Source: Callaeas wilsoni
Lineage: Eukaryota; Chordata; Aves; Passeriformes; Callaeidae
Direction: 5' to 3'
Assembly (NCBI GenBank): GCA_013398955.1
Contig: VWPU01003242.1
Location: 155,983 to 219,982 of the forward strand
DNA length: 64,000 nt
Shown here: positions 40,401-55,400 of the stretch, piece by piece
Position numbering within the stretch: the stretch's first letter is position 1
Layout of the letters: the number at the start of each line of letters is the position of its first letter
Program-made: the position numbers and the translations under genes
Notes under the pieces: generated by a model
The model's input: the letters and a program-made list of their open reading frames with translations, nothing else
Told to the model about the DNA's origin: nothing
The model's database searches: none

Positions 40401-43400
40401 TGAGAGATTCTCAAGTGTCAGCTCTGCTGGAAGATAAGGTTTAATACACGAGCTAATCAACAGCATTACGAAAATGAACAAGTATCTGCACTTTGCTTTT
40501 AATCTGGATGTTTTCCAAAACCCAGATATTTGAAATCTAAGATTATACAATGACATGTACTGATAATACATTTGCCAAATGCCAGCAAGACCTCGTGTAG
40601 CCAAACATGGGTAAAGGAGACAAAGAGTTGCCTCACCAGCATGGGTGAAGTGCCACCACAAGATATGCTGACAGCTCTCACCTGCTTTGATCTAGCTGGA
40701 GCACACCACCTTTACTGCGGTTACCCTGGTATCACAAACTTCAGCACATCTAGGAACCAAAGTATGCACACAAAGTTTACCCTGGATTGTTCAACAGTGG
40801 ATGAAGCCAAGGATGGTATCTTTGAGACTCCCCTTACTTGCAGCAGTCAGATGAAAGTCAGCACAAACATGTTGATGCGCTTTGACTAAACCTGCTGCGC
40901 ACAAGGCAGTTAAACGCCAAGTGGCCTGTGAGGATGTAACGGGATACAGTCATGGCTGACAGCAGCTGTGGAAACTCTGTTTTAAGGCTTAAACCATCGT
41001 GTAGTGCTATATATTACACACATTCATATACAAATACAAAAAAGAAATACTCACCCTAACTTCGTAAACATTATCTGAATAATCCACGGTCTGGCAGACA
41101 TAGCTGTACCCTCGAGCTCTTGACGACAAGAACAACTGAAAATATTAAAGCCATACATGAGGGGAAATATAGTACATAAAGCACATTTATAACAATTATC
41201 AGCAAATTTCTTGCTACATCAAATTTACCTGAACAGAAATACTTAAAATATTCTTATTAGTCCTGATAATACTCTCGAAGAAAGCCAGTATTTAGTACTA
41301 AAAACCTGTTGTTACAGACTATTTCTTTTTTTCTTGTAAATTAAAAAGAAAGTATTCATTTTTCCCTGTATGTACCAGCCCAGATAATTAGAGCCTTGTA
41401 CAACAAATTCCAGTATGACCTTAAGCTATTTGGACACAAATATTCTTTCTGATGGCTCTAGCTTCAGAAACAGAAAATACCTAATTGCTTTCACTACAAT
41501 TGACAGAAATGCTACTCCCAGTATGGATTCAAGAGAACACTATTCAAGAGACAGGGATTAGATAATTTGGATCTACAATTCTTAACACATGATAACAATC
41601 AAAATCCAGAAATCCCCCTGCTCCCCTCACCTCACTTTGAACAGCCAAAGCTGAACACCCACTAAACACAGTGAGGGAAAATGGATGCAGAAAAGGTCCC
41701 TATTTTGTGCCAACAAAAATGGCCTAAAGCAATTGAAGTGCTCCTGTAGGGCCTCTCCAAACCAAGCACGTTGCAAAAACCTGGACAGGAGAAGATAAAA
41801 TTGACATTTGAGCAAGTTCCCATTGGAAAGAAGTATACTTGTCTAGAGCTGTACAAAGTTCAAGTAATACTTCTAATCTTGACATTCATAAATGTTATGA
41901 TCCAAAAATGTTTAAAGCCAAGTAATCCCACTCTGTTAAGGATCAAAGAAAGACAGCAGTTGAGCAGACCTAACCTGTAAATTGGGGTGATAGATCTCAA
42001 AAAAACCCCTCATGGATAAGCACTGACTACTCTTACCTCTAACCTGACTTCCATCTTATTTAGACTGAACTCGAGTATACTTTGGTGTCTCATCTTGCAC
42101 ACAGCACTAGTAGTGCAGTCAGATACAAAGACAAGTGTTATCCAGGAAAAAACTGACATACAAAACCAGAGGTAAATGAAAGAACTGTCCACAGAAATTA
42201 TCCTAGAAAAGAAATCCAACTACTTCTGCATCATCTAAGTCCATTTACAACTACTGTGACTACCTGGAACTCCAGTGTGGTCCCACACAGGCACAAGTAC
42301 GTCCAGTACTAATAGAGAAGAGCAGGGAAAGTTTAATTTACACTCTTACAGAAACCAACCAATCTCTACTGTGACCTACTGGGTAACTCAACCAAGGTTC
42401 CCTTGGCAAAAGGCAGTAAATTGGCTTCACCAGACTGCCTTGAAGTAGAGTAAGAAATGCATGATTTTGTGGCAAAATAGGGTCTATTCCTTTGTGACCT
42501 CTACATGTTCTAAGCAAAATTTGCTCCAAATTTGGACCTGAATTTGAATTCAACATATGAGTCTTGCACTGGATTCGCAGTGCTTTATGACTTACTGTTT
42601 AGTATAAGCTACCACAGATGAACAAAAGAGTTTGCCATCAGGATGGTTATTGAAACAACTTTCAAAGGTGTTTCACATTCAAATTCTGTTCTTAGCAGTG
42701 TCTGGAAACTTTACAATCACTCACAAAATGCAAACAGCATCATTTTACTCATAACAATTACATTCAAACTCATGTGAATTACAACAGTGGCATGGGGGTA
42801 TTGTAAACTTCACGTAGACTGAAGCAGAAGTTGCCTCGTTAAAGGGAACAACTGAAACTTGAACACCTTCCTCCTATCAGTCTCTACCATCAAGAAAAGA
42901 CACTTGCTGGAAATGCTGTATCCATTGCCTTAACATCCACTGAATAACAACTTACCATCAGGAGAGAGCAGGAAACTAGAACCTCTGTGTGCAAAGTTAT
43001 GAGCTTTCAGCATATCAACAACAAATATGCATTTGCAGTCCCACTCCTTTTTATGTTAATTCAGTGACTTGGAAATGCTACAAACACATATGCTATAGGG
43101 AACATAGGTTTGAAAATTATTTAACTACAAGTTTGGTATAATTCAGCTTGTGGATAAAACAAACAGGTTTAAAAGAATATGTGAAAAAGACAGGCATGGC
43201 AGTAGCACTGCAGAATTAATTTCAGGAGTTTCAGTTTTAGCCTGCCAAGATTATTGGATTTAATCTCTTCCTTCAACTATGCTTGTGTGTCATCATTAAA
43301 TTCTTTTGTACCTGTCGCACTGTACTACTTAGCTGAATAGTCCAAGAAAACAATTTTGACAAAATGATGACTAAGATGTGATGGCTAAAATTTTACTAAG

Positions 43401-46400
43401 CCATGTCTTAAAGAGAGGCTGAAATCATTTTACAATTAATGATTTTATGCTAGGAGCTCTGGGAAAGGGTCAAAATGCAGACCATCATAAGATATGCCAT
43501 TTTTTCCTGGCAAAAGTACAGAACAGACCAGACAGTTCTGCAGTGCTGTAATTTTAACTGCTCTGTTCATTTGCTTACTGCTGGAAACACATTTTGCAAA
43601 TCTATGATCAGAGGTCTTCCAGGAAGACAGCTCCTGATCCACACGAGTAGTCACAGCAGCATAAACTTAGCCATATTCTGTACACCTAGCCTTGAATAAT
43701 AATTACCAAACTGTTAAGTAATCCCAGTTAGCTACTGCTGCACAGCTGATCCACTGCAGTGTGGATTCATTTCCTCTGTCCAGAAAATACAACAAAGGAA
43801 AAATGCAGCAACACTGAAATTTATTACAATTAACACACTCGGAACATTGCAAACCAAATATTAGAAATCTGTATCCTTTCATATTTATTTAAAGATATAG
43901 TTCACTTCATTTTTATTCTTAAAGATAACTTACAGACAAGATACTTCTCCTCACTACAGACAATGGACATCTGAATTTCTAAAAATTATAAATGCATTGA
44001 AAGCATAATTGAACAGCTCAATTTCTAACTAGGTGCATTCTGATACCCTTTAGGATTATTAAGATAAAAAAAAATACCAGTTACAAGTGTTAAATCTACA
44101 AATTTTATTCTCTCCAGTATTTAGACTAATACAAATCTAAGAAGAATTTGGAATACCTCAAACACAAATTCTCTCTATAGACTCATTTAGTGCAACTATT
44201 CTCAAACAGAAACTACCTATTTATAGAAATAACTCAAAGGCAAACCCATTTTTAAAAGTCTGTGCAAAACATTCACTGTCAATAGACATCAAGAATATGC
44301 AACGTAATTTTCATTCTGACATCCTCAAACCTCAGTAAGAATTGCCTCTTGCGAGAGAGCATACACACCTCTTTGAAAATGAAGAAGTTGAGCAGAACCA
44401 TTCCAAAGTTGTAAACAACCAACAGGAAGCGTAACTGGAAGGGCTCTCTCGTCTTCATCCATTTGGGGCCCAGCCAGACAGTGAGGAGATAAAGAGTGCT
44501 TATAGTCAGTGTTGGAAATGGAGACTGCATCAAGGGCCAATCATCAACACGTTTGTCTGGGGGAGTGAAGCAAACAGAAGAAGTCAACAAGGTCTGAATA
44601 AAATATATTCCATCATCACTTAAAGCATTGAATTTGTTAAGTATTATTTTCTCCTGGAATAGCTGCATCAGATAGTAGAAACACAATGCACTCATTCTTT
44701 CTAGGAAGGTTAAAGAAAATAGTTTTTTAAAAAACCCCAACATATCACATTACCTCACACAGAGATTCATTATGTGACTCAAGCTCTGTTGTCCAGTGCT
44801 ACAATCCAAAACAATAAAGCGAACAGAATCACATGAGCCCAAACACAAATCAACCCACTAAACCCCCAAACGAATTTTGCTTATGATGAATAGTGACTGC
44901 AGTGGCAGTATAACCAAATATTCAACACCACTGCAAATGAAGCATACACAAACTTGGCAAAATACTGAAAAAACCAGTAGCTTTTATTAGTTTCAAATGA
45001 GGCACTAGAAAGTCTCCTATCAATTTTATACAGGTTGTATGATGATAACCTTTGCTATTTGATGTAGATCAGTCTCATGTTTCAGACAGAATACTAAGAA
45101 TGTTACCAGAAAACAACCAAATAAAAGAGTTCAAAAGGGATGGTTCTAGTCAATCTGTGCTGCCATATGGGAAACAAACATTTTATTTACAGTCTCCTTC
45201 AGTCATTCACAGGATGCAGTTACATTACACATATTTCAGAGATGAGAATAAGCTATGTTAAGTTCTGGATCAGTATGAAAAAAGAAGTCTTAGCCTGATG
45301 AACCAGTGACATCTAGGATTAGAACACAGCTCTGCTGGAGGAGGGAAATGAGTCTGCAGTGGCATCTCCTTACTTAGTGCCTGTGTTGTCCCACGTGTCA
45401 CATGTCCCCCCCTGCCCTGAAGGCTAATATCAAGTTGTAGCAAGAGATATAAGGTAACTACTTCATAACTATCAGAACTTCAGATACTGCACAGCTCTAT
45501 GATACTAACTGGATTATCTTCCAGATGCTTAGGCCAGCTACAGTTCATATGGAAATCACATCACAGGGCTCCTTGAAGCTCAAACATCTAAAACACTTGC
45601 CTGCAGTCAAGTGTGGGCAAACTCCCAAATGCAGCTGCTCAGAGATTAACCTAGAGGACAAGTTTCTTTTAGAGAAGTGTAAGTCAAAGACCATGAAAAA
45701 TCCCTATACCATAAATTAATTCCTGATCCCAGGCATACAACCAGCAAGTTAGAAAATCCTTCTTATCGAGAAAATGAGGAACCGCAATGCAATGAGGAAA
45801 GTACACAACAGTGCTGTCATTATTTCTCCCACGCTTCTTTCCTGTTTCCTTTGTTGTCCTTAAGGCCATAAATTAGAACCTAATTTTAGGAACAAATTTA
45901 ATGAGGCCCTCTATTTCTAATAAACACCAAGTACTGTGATCTAGGGAAAGAGAGCATGCAGAACACAGATTCTTCTTAATTCCAGATGATTTAACAGTAA
46001 TTGAGCTGCATATTCCAAGGTGCTAGGAGGCCTAAAAAGAAATGGAAAAGAAGAAAGAGAAGCCTAGCTGCTTCCATTATGGCTGTTAATGCCAGAAGAG
46101 AGAATTCATCCTAATGCATGGAAACCTCAAGAAAGGACATTGATGCAGCCAGAATGATGGGATTCAGCTGTGTGGTCACAGCCACCAAAAGAAGCCAAGG
46201 GTAAGACAGAGCAAGGACTACAGGGAGGAGTGGCAAAAAATCAGATCGATCAGCTGTAGAAACACAGTCAGCAAAAGAGGATTGAACAGAGTGAGAGAAG
46301 ACAGTTACCACTTAACTTTTCTGCAAGCTCCTGAAACCACATAGAATACCACCCACCGAAGTTGAAATCACTACTGCATCGCAATTATTACACTCTTATA

Positions 46401-49400
46401 TCCTTTACACTCTAGTTCCTTCTTGCCTTTAGCAATTGTGCTACCAATCTGAATTCAAAAATAAAAGATAACACCATAAAACAAATTAAAAAAAAAAAAA
46501 AGAACCTCATCATCTACCTGGTACCAAGTAATAGGCAAGGACTCATCATGAAACAAGACGAAAGGTGTCAGTTAAGAGACAGCTCTGAGAATAGCCAATG
46601 AGTGACATGCTTTAAGCAAATCCAGATCTCCCTTCACTGTAGTGTACAAAGAGTTAAGAGCAGGTGAGGCAAGAGACACAGTTGCTTTCCTAGGTTTCTT
46701 GCAATAAGCAATATAAAGAGGATGAAGAGGAAAAGACACATTAGAGAATCTGTCTTCTATTTTCTAACACAGTGTTTCATGGTATCTTACACACTAAAGT
46801 GGCCATACAAAGAAATGTGAAAGAGGAAGATTTGAATTTTACCAGGAGGTGAACGTTTCACCCACTGCTGAAAATAGGAAACCATGACCTATTCCAGATT
46901 TTTGTGGCAGGAGACAAAGATTTCAAGACTTCTAAATGGAAGAATGAGGATTCACTAGAGGGTGAACAGAAAGACAAAGGGACAACTTATAATAAAACCC
47001 ATCTGCAAGTAAGCTTTGCCTCACACCTCATCGGCACCGTAAACAATTCTTTTACCTCCTTTCCACAAATACTATAAATTGAAGAACTTCACTGGAGAAA
47101 ACCAAGAGATGTATTTCATTAGCTCTCAACAACATAAGAGCACCTGAGAAGCTGCCATTACTCTTCCATACCATTTTCAGCCTGTTACTTTCCCTCTGTA
47201 AAGGGTTTTTGGACAGTAAGCCACCACATCTCAGAGAAGTCTTGAAGTATTTACAGGAAAAGCATATATTACTGATACAAATCTCGTAACACACTGCCCA
47301 GGGAATCTAACACTGTCATTTTGGGGGCCTGACCTCTCCTAGGACAAGTAAATACACTTCAAACACAAAATGCTTCTATGAAAGGGAACACAGTAGACAA
47401 TTCAGTTCTGGAGTGCATCCTGGCCAAAACAGAAGAAGAGTCTATTCTACTGTGCTAACTATGAACGCCACCTTATGCTTATTTTAAGGGCATCTAGGAG
47501 CCTCTGCATATGATTATTTTTAACTAGTACTGTGGCATCAGAAAACATGATACTATTAAATCCCAGAACTTTTTCATCACAGGATCACTCCTGGATAATG
47601 CAAAGTAACTTGTTGCATTATAAGTCAACTCCATGTATCATTCTCATTGCACAGAAGGTACTACAAAACCAACTTCATTTCAGTTTACCTGGCAAGCCTG
47701 CTTGCCCATGTTCTACACAGAAAACCCAGTAAAATGTTGACCCTTGCTCCAAACTTCTTTCCAGATGCTCTCTTTTAAACCAAGATAAATTCACTATCTT
47801 AAGTCATCTGCTCAAGTGACAAACATTCCAAGCTACTCCAACACCTTCCTCCCTCTCATCCCCCAGCCTGTTTTAGCAAAAGCAGCATAGTTTTGTGTCC
47901 TACTTACTAGCTGGTGCCGATGACCACAAAAGATTTCTGCAAATTACAGAGAACTGTGATAGCTTAAGGGGACACATGAGTGCATTAAATCCTGCAGTAT
48001 TTCACATGGAATAGGGACATTTTTACCTCAAAGATGAAATAAGCTTGAAATAAAAAGGCCAGCTCCCTGAATTAAAAAAATCCCTCCAACTGCTGTGAAG
48101 CAAAAAGACCAATGCCTTTACCTGATTAGAATTGACAGAGATTGACTGAATCTTTCAGGGGATTAATGCGTTTGTCTTTCAAATCCCAAGACCCAGATTC
48201 TAATTCGATCACAAATAAAATGTCTGCTGTGATGGCACAGCCTGTAGTACAGTTCTCTTTTAGTAAGGTGGGAAAAGTTTTAGAACAAGCACTTAAGGTT
48301 GCACTTCATAGGAAAAATGAATCCAGCCTAGACTAAGGCATCTGCTAACATATTCCTGATAGAAAATTACTGTTATGTAAAGCAATAGTAGGAAATATGT
48401 ATACACAAAAGGCTTTCCTGTCATTTTGTGTATATACATTCTGAAGTTTCACCTTGCAAAGACAAAAACCAGAACTTACACATATATATTTACATGTGTG
48501 TATATATATATATATATATATGTAAGTATATATATTATTATTTCTATATATAAAAATAATAGAAATTGCGCTGAAGTAACTACCTCTGCAGGATGTAATT
48601 ATTTTGTGGGGAAATTAACAAAAAATACACGCATAAACCCCTTTGATTTCTTCTTTCAAAGCAAGAAGAAGAGCAGGACCAGTGAAAAGGACTGAATATC
48701 CTGTCTGGCAATGTCCAAAGAGGACATAATTAACCTATACTGAAATATGGATGGCAACTGAAAATTAATTTCAATAAGTAAGGTTTCAGTGATGGTGTTC
48801 TAGCATTAAAAATCACAAGAAACTTTTGAGAAACATACTGTAATTGTTTTAATGTGCAAGCATTTCTGTTAAACATGGTTCAGCATTTTCTTTCTGATAG
48901 AGAAGATTTTAGATGGTTCCATTTCCTGCATTTTACTTAGCCTATGATCAATTTTCTTCTTTCGTCAAGAAGTACAAACTTTAAAAATAAGCAAATAAAT
49001 GCATAGCACAGTCACTTTGACATTCACCTAGAGAAATCCTGAAACAGTATAACAGTGACTATCTCTGCTTTTAAAATTAGTTTTAGAGAAAGTATTACAT
49101 TAACAAAATAAATGATTTTTGCAATTCCCTGTGTTCACGTTAGGTTCAAAATAAATACTCAGAAAATCTTTATTTTTAGTTTAACAATATATGTATTCCT
49201 TAGCTATAAGGTCACTACTCACTAATTTATCTGGAGAGACTTTCAAAGTTATTAATAGCTATTGATACTATTCTCAGCGCAAAGACACTTACAGTGCCAA
49301 TCCAGCACATCCATCTGTCCGATTACATTTCTAAAGACACTGCAGAAATGATGGCAAGTGTTTAAAAGTTCTGTGAGAGCTCTCTGCAGATCATGTTTAT

Positions 49401-52400
49401 TTCAACAAAAGTACTCTCAAAGCCAACCTCAAGTTTAAGAAAGATTTCCTTAAACAAGTCAAATTTTAACTCTGCAATATAAGGAAGGCAAACCAGTATT
49501 ACCTAATTGGAGTACTGTTCCACGAATGGCAGTGTTTAAATTATCTACGAATTTCCCATATCTTGTTAGTTCCACTACCACTATAATTGAATTAATTACA
49601 AAATGAAAGCACGTATCATATAAAAAAACAGGTGAGAAACATAACTTCACACACCTTAAAATGTTTACGAAGTTTTCACACTAGATCCCTTCAGTAATGT
49701 TAGTGCTTTAGTGCTCCCCTCCTCTTTTCTTTCTGGCTACAGATAAATATACAATATACTTCTTTTCAACATTTTTATTAGAAATACTGGTTCTGTCATG
49801 TAAATATTTACAAGTGAATATAAGATTCACTCTGGCTACACAACCACTGCAGACTGGATCTGTTGAAAGTAAACTTGAGTAAGCATCTGCCTTTTAGATG
49901 CTTATTAGACCCTACACTTTTAAACTAAACTGAGTAATGCATCAGAATAATTTAAAAGTAGATTTACTGTTAGCAGTTTGTAGAAATTCCAAGAAAAAAG
50001 CTCAGTCTTTGACTAACTAACACCTCAGAACAACAGCTGAAGCTATAAACTTAGCATTTAAAACTGTACATGACTACATGGGCTACACAGCTTGAGACTG
50101 AAGACTGATAGAGAAGCACCACTGCAGAGTGCAAATTGAGAGGCCATATATTTTTGGATTGAACATCTATAGAATTAAAAAATTTCTATTCACTTACTAT
50201 TATTTTAATAGAGTTGTTCATATGGCCCCAAATGAATTTTTCTTTTAGGTCGTCATTACTTGAATTAACTTACCTGCTTTGATATTGATTATTCATTGTA
50301 CAAATTGCACTCTAATCCTCAAGTAATGGAATTACAGATTCATTAAAGTTGGAAAAGAACTTCAAGATCATCGAGTCCATCTTATGACTGAACAGCACCA
50401 TGTCAATTAAACCATAGCACCTAAATGCCATATCCAGTCATTTCTTGAACACCTCCAGGGATGGTGACTCCACTACTTCCTGGGGCAGCCCATTCCAATG
50501 TCTAACTACTCTTTCAGTGAAGAAATTTTTCCTGATGTCCAACCTGAACCTCCCCCTGGCACAGCTCGAGGCCATTTCCTCTTGTCCTGTTGCTAACAAT
50601 CTCAGTTCATAAAGTTTTTTTAACGAAAAATCCCGTAATAGTAGATTGAAGATACTGCATGAACTAAAATTATATCCCTATAGCCTTGTCCATGTTTCAG
50701 GCAAAAGACAAGACCATGTCTTCTTCTTAGGAGGGATTGTGCAGACAGATTGCTGCAGGAAAGCAAAGTGATAGGGACAAAAAGAATGGCCAGTTTACGC
50801 TTCTTTCTTATCTGTCGTACTTGGCCATGTCTGTAGTCTTCTGGCACTATGGGTATTTCTGAGGAGTCTGACAGGGTCAAAGACACCTGTACCTAACTTA
50901 GAAAGAATCTAGTATCATCTACAAAGCAAAGGCCATGAAACTTCCATTAACACATGTATAAGCTAAGGGATCTTTCTGAGAAGAATTTCCCATTTTAGTA
51001 CAGGATGTGTCTTTTCAGAGGCAGCAAGCCCAGTAGAACATATAGCAGCTTGCTGCAAAATGTTAACTAGACCCACTGCACAAAGTTGGTCTCTACATCC
51101 AAAGAAATTAGGATTAAACTTTTAACTAGTTCATTATAATTTCCTTTGCTAGAGCCATCATTTAAATTTTTTTCCTCCCTCATTTGGGTAGTTTTAAACA
51201 GTTATCAGGTCACTCACTAGTTGCCTTTTTTTTTTTCCCCCTAATTTTCATTATAGAAACACTTCATCTCATTCACCTGAAGGCATATTTTCCCATCATA
51301 GAATCATCTTCACTGCTCATCTCTGGATACTCTACAAACATTTAAATCGGCCTTGCACTGGTTTCTCAGGAACCAGTCAAGCCCATGCTGCTTTATCTCA
51401 CAAAGAATTCTGTATTATCATAATGTCACAGTATCAGTGGTGGTTATGACTGGCAGGAAAACAAAGATCTGAGTATCAGAGAATTGGAGTGGCTTGGGTT
51501 GGAAGGGACATTAAAGATCATATATTTCCAACCACCTCGTCATGAGCAGGGACACCTCCCACTAGAGGCTGCTCAGAGTCCCATCCAACCTAGTCTTGAA
51601 CACTTCCAGGGATGGGGCATCCACAGATTCTCTGGGCATCCTGTTCCAGTGCCTCAACACCCTCAAAGTAAAGAATTTCTTCCCATGTATATTATTGGTA
51701 AAGCTAAGGATGACATGCACAGGATGCTATATGGACAAAGGTTCCCAAAACCCGGCATAAAAAAGTGTAACAGCTGACCTGGTTTAAGTAATCTCTTTTT
51801 TTATTAATTAGTAGAACAGTAGAGAGAAAGTAAGTTTATTTTGATCTTTGATAATAAATTTAAACATCTAAGTACTTTGTCTATCCTTAAACTAGTCAGG
51901 AACAAACTAATTCATATGGGTCAAGAACAAGAGACATCAAAATTTTATGGCAAAGCACTGTCATTTTAACAAGCCATAAAACACAAAACTAAGGTACAAG
52001 AATAAAAGTATTCAGCCTCAAGCACAATAAATAATGAGAGCGCATACCCCGAAAATCAAAACAATGAAACCCACATATTCTAAGTTTGCAGACAAAGCTG
52101 TACAAAATCCTGTTGCGGTCAGAAATGAGAGATGCCTGCCCCAAAACCAAAAGGACTACAAGGCAAGGTACCACCTATAACCAGCTGTGGCTTTGTTTTG
52201 AATTTCAGGGCTTTTTAATTGACTGTCCTCTTTAAAGCTGTATACAGCAACATAAAATCAAAATGCCACACAGCTAAGAGCAACATCTCCTGCAGCTAAT
52301 GAACACCTGTGTAATATGCATGTGTTTCATGAACTCCCATTAAAGGAACAGGAAGGCCTAATCCCAATTTGCTGTTAAAAGGCCAGATGTATTTTAACTA

Positions 52401-55400
52401 GCCTTCCCATTATTCTGACTAGCATTCTAGTCTTCTCAGGACTCCTATCACTCAGTCATTCATACCATATTGTCTTTGTGCCCATATACAGCAATTAATG
52501 ATATACATGTTTCAAGACAAGGATAATAACGGAATTTCTACGAAGTTCAGGAGACATGACAAGTTACCATTAAGTGTCAGGATTTTCAAGTCCAAAGAGA
52601 TTACCTTGCTCAAATCACATTTGATTTATCTCCTCCATTGATTATGATTACTTGTGGGGACAGTACAGATGCTTGCTTCAAGGAATAATAAAAATATAAT
52701 CCTCACTGAAGCTTACACAAGATTTGCAAGATACAAGCCCTCGAGGCATGAAGCATGCTTCTGGTTGCCAAATCTTCTTTTCCAAACATCACAAATGCAA
52801 GGTGCATTCCCACTGCAGTGATATCTGCATGCTTTTTCTTAAATATTATAAGTTATGGAGTAAACAGATGAAAGCAAACAAAATCCCGAACCCTAACACA
52901 CAATGTAATTTTATAAACTAGTTGCAGACTTTATGGTCCAGTCTATGTCTCTGTATTTCTAAAGCAATAAAAGTACTGCACAAAACACACTTCACAAAGC
53001 TTTCCTTCTACTGAAACTTTTATTCAAATTTCTGTGGTTTTTGCCAAAACTGTTTCTCAGAGCTCAGACTGGACATGTCATTACTTCACACAAAAGCACT
53101 GGGGTTTGGTACTATTAAAATAGTTGTAGGGGTATCAGTAAGCAGTAATACAAACACAGGATTTATGCACATTCATTGTTGCAATAACAGATTAGTCTAT
53201 TGGCCCACCCAGAGTTTTATAATGCTGAAGGGGCTGATCACAGAGTACAATGATCTTCTCCACAGACAGATATTGTTACTGGATTCCCTCAGTCTAAACG
53301 TAAATTCGTGGAAAAATGTGAAAGATTATTAACTTCAGTTCAATAATAACTCTGCAAGGTCTTATCCACTGCAGAGTCAAGTGTTACATACTCAGCATAG
53401 ACGGGACAGTAAATTCAGTACTGATACTGAATGTCTTGCTAATGTGCTAACACAGTGGAAGGATAGTGATGCTTAACTACATAGAAAATGTAAACAACTT
53501 ACATTGCTGCTCTTGTAACACAGTTATTTCAGGTTGCAGATGAACATTTAGAGACTCTTAAATGCAGTGTTTGAGCATGTATGAAAGCCAGCAATGGCAA
53601 ATGAAATCTACCTAAGAATAATACCAGAAAGCTACTGGAGAGAATTTGCAAGAAGCTGCACAGAAAGCTTTCTGATAAACTACCTGTTTTTCCTGTTTGC
53701 ATTATCACAAGGATGCTCCTCATCACTTTGATTTTACAGAAGGATGAATGAGATGGGAATTTTGTTTTGATTAAAAACTACAAAAGGAATGCTGAAAAAC
53801 TACAAAACCACTGAAATGCATTAGCTCTTCAAAGTTCAGAGGCAGAAGTAAATTTACAGTTGTGAGATACGTTGGGTCTTCTGTTAGCTTAACACAAATA
53901 CATCAGTCAAAGCCTCGAAGGAAAAACAAAACTCTAAAACATTTAGAACTTAATTCCTCAACACCCCTTTAACATCAGCAAAATTGACAATTTGGGGATG
54001 AGGAACAGAACACAAAAAGAACCCCTAATTTTGCAATGTTGGTTTTCAAAATATGAACTGAATAACAAAATGTTCTTAACCCAAAAATGATGAAAAGAAT
54101 GATCAGTGTCTGAATCTTTCATTCACTAAGTACACAGTAGCAAAATCATCAGTTTGGAAGCTACATAATGTTCATGTCCAAACAACTGCTACAACTAAGT
54201 CTTTTCACTTCTACAGTTGCAGTACCTTCCATGGTAACATATGGCCCCCAAGCTTCTCTAATGGTTTCTGCAAGAAAGTTTCTTGCTCTTGGTAAAAAAT
54301 TCAGAGATCACTGAAATGGAGATTGGACAGAGTAAAAAAAACCTGACCTAATTATCAAAGCATTTTGGGATACTCTGTATGGGAGTATTTCTATTGGGCA
54401 CATCTGTTCCTGGTAAACCACTAAATATTAAACTGCAGAAAGTATGATTATGAAGTCTGCTACGTACAGCCCAGCTAGTCAATTTAACTACTTTTTTTTT
54501 TCTTTATGTTACCTCAAACCATTTAAAAACAAGGTGTTACGATGATGTTCTAAGAATAGTAGGACATAAAATCACGTCAGGGAGAAGACTTGCTGGCTCA
54601 ACAGAAAAAGTGAAAGACATGGGTTATAAACTCACTTCTTCCAGCAATATTCTAGGAACATTTAGAAAACAATAAAACAATTTTTCTTATTGGTCATAAT
54701 TGGAAGAAGGAATCAAGGAGATAATATCTATAAGCAGACAAAAAAAGAAAATAGAAGAACACCACAGTCAAGCATGTAAACTAAGCATAACATATGCAAG
54801 AGCTGGAAGAAGACACTTTTTAGATACAGCAGAAAGAGATAAGAGGAATAGGAAAATATGATGGAAACAAACCAAGCAGTCAAGAGTTCATGATTATGCT
54901 GAAACAGAGGGTGAAATGAGGGATGTGGTGGTTTGACCCTGGCTGGAGGCCAGGTACCCACCAAAGCTGCTTTATCACTCCCCTCTTAGCTGGACAGGGT
55001 AGAGAAAACAGAAGAAAAGGCTCATGAGTTAACGACAGGGAGAGGTCACAAACCAATTACTGTCATGGACAAAACAGATGTGACTTGCAGAAATTACTTG
55101 AATTTATTACCAATCAACATCTGAGTTGTATAATGAGAAGTAGAACAAACCTGAAAAGCACCTCTCCCAAACCCTCCCTCCTTCCCAGGCTTAACTTCAC
55201 TCCTGATTCTCTGCCTTCTCCCTGCCAGTGGCAATGGGAGATGGGGAATAGGGATTACAGTCAGTTCATCACGTGTTGCTTCTGAGGCTGCTTCTTCCTT
55301 AGGAGGAGTCTTTCCCCTGCTCCAGTGTGGGGTTGCTCGCACAGGAGACAGTCCTCCATGAAATTCTCCAGCCTGAGTCCTTCTCACAGACTGCAGTTCT

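Larger units (their letters stand above)
34498..41054 (-). other. ELOVL4 intron 3 (about 6.6 kb)
   Basis: GT-AG intron in phase 0. It contains an AT microsatellite at 36157-36205, a poly-T run at 38653-38668 and a 13-bp tandem duplication at 34689-34714. No coding segment recognised. Confidence 0.9.

Noticed and set aside
51296..51380. TCATAGAATCATC phrase like a CR1 3' tip
   Set aside because: The following sequence lacks the expected CR1 phrases. A chance match or a very small fragment cannot be told apart.
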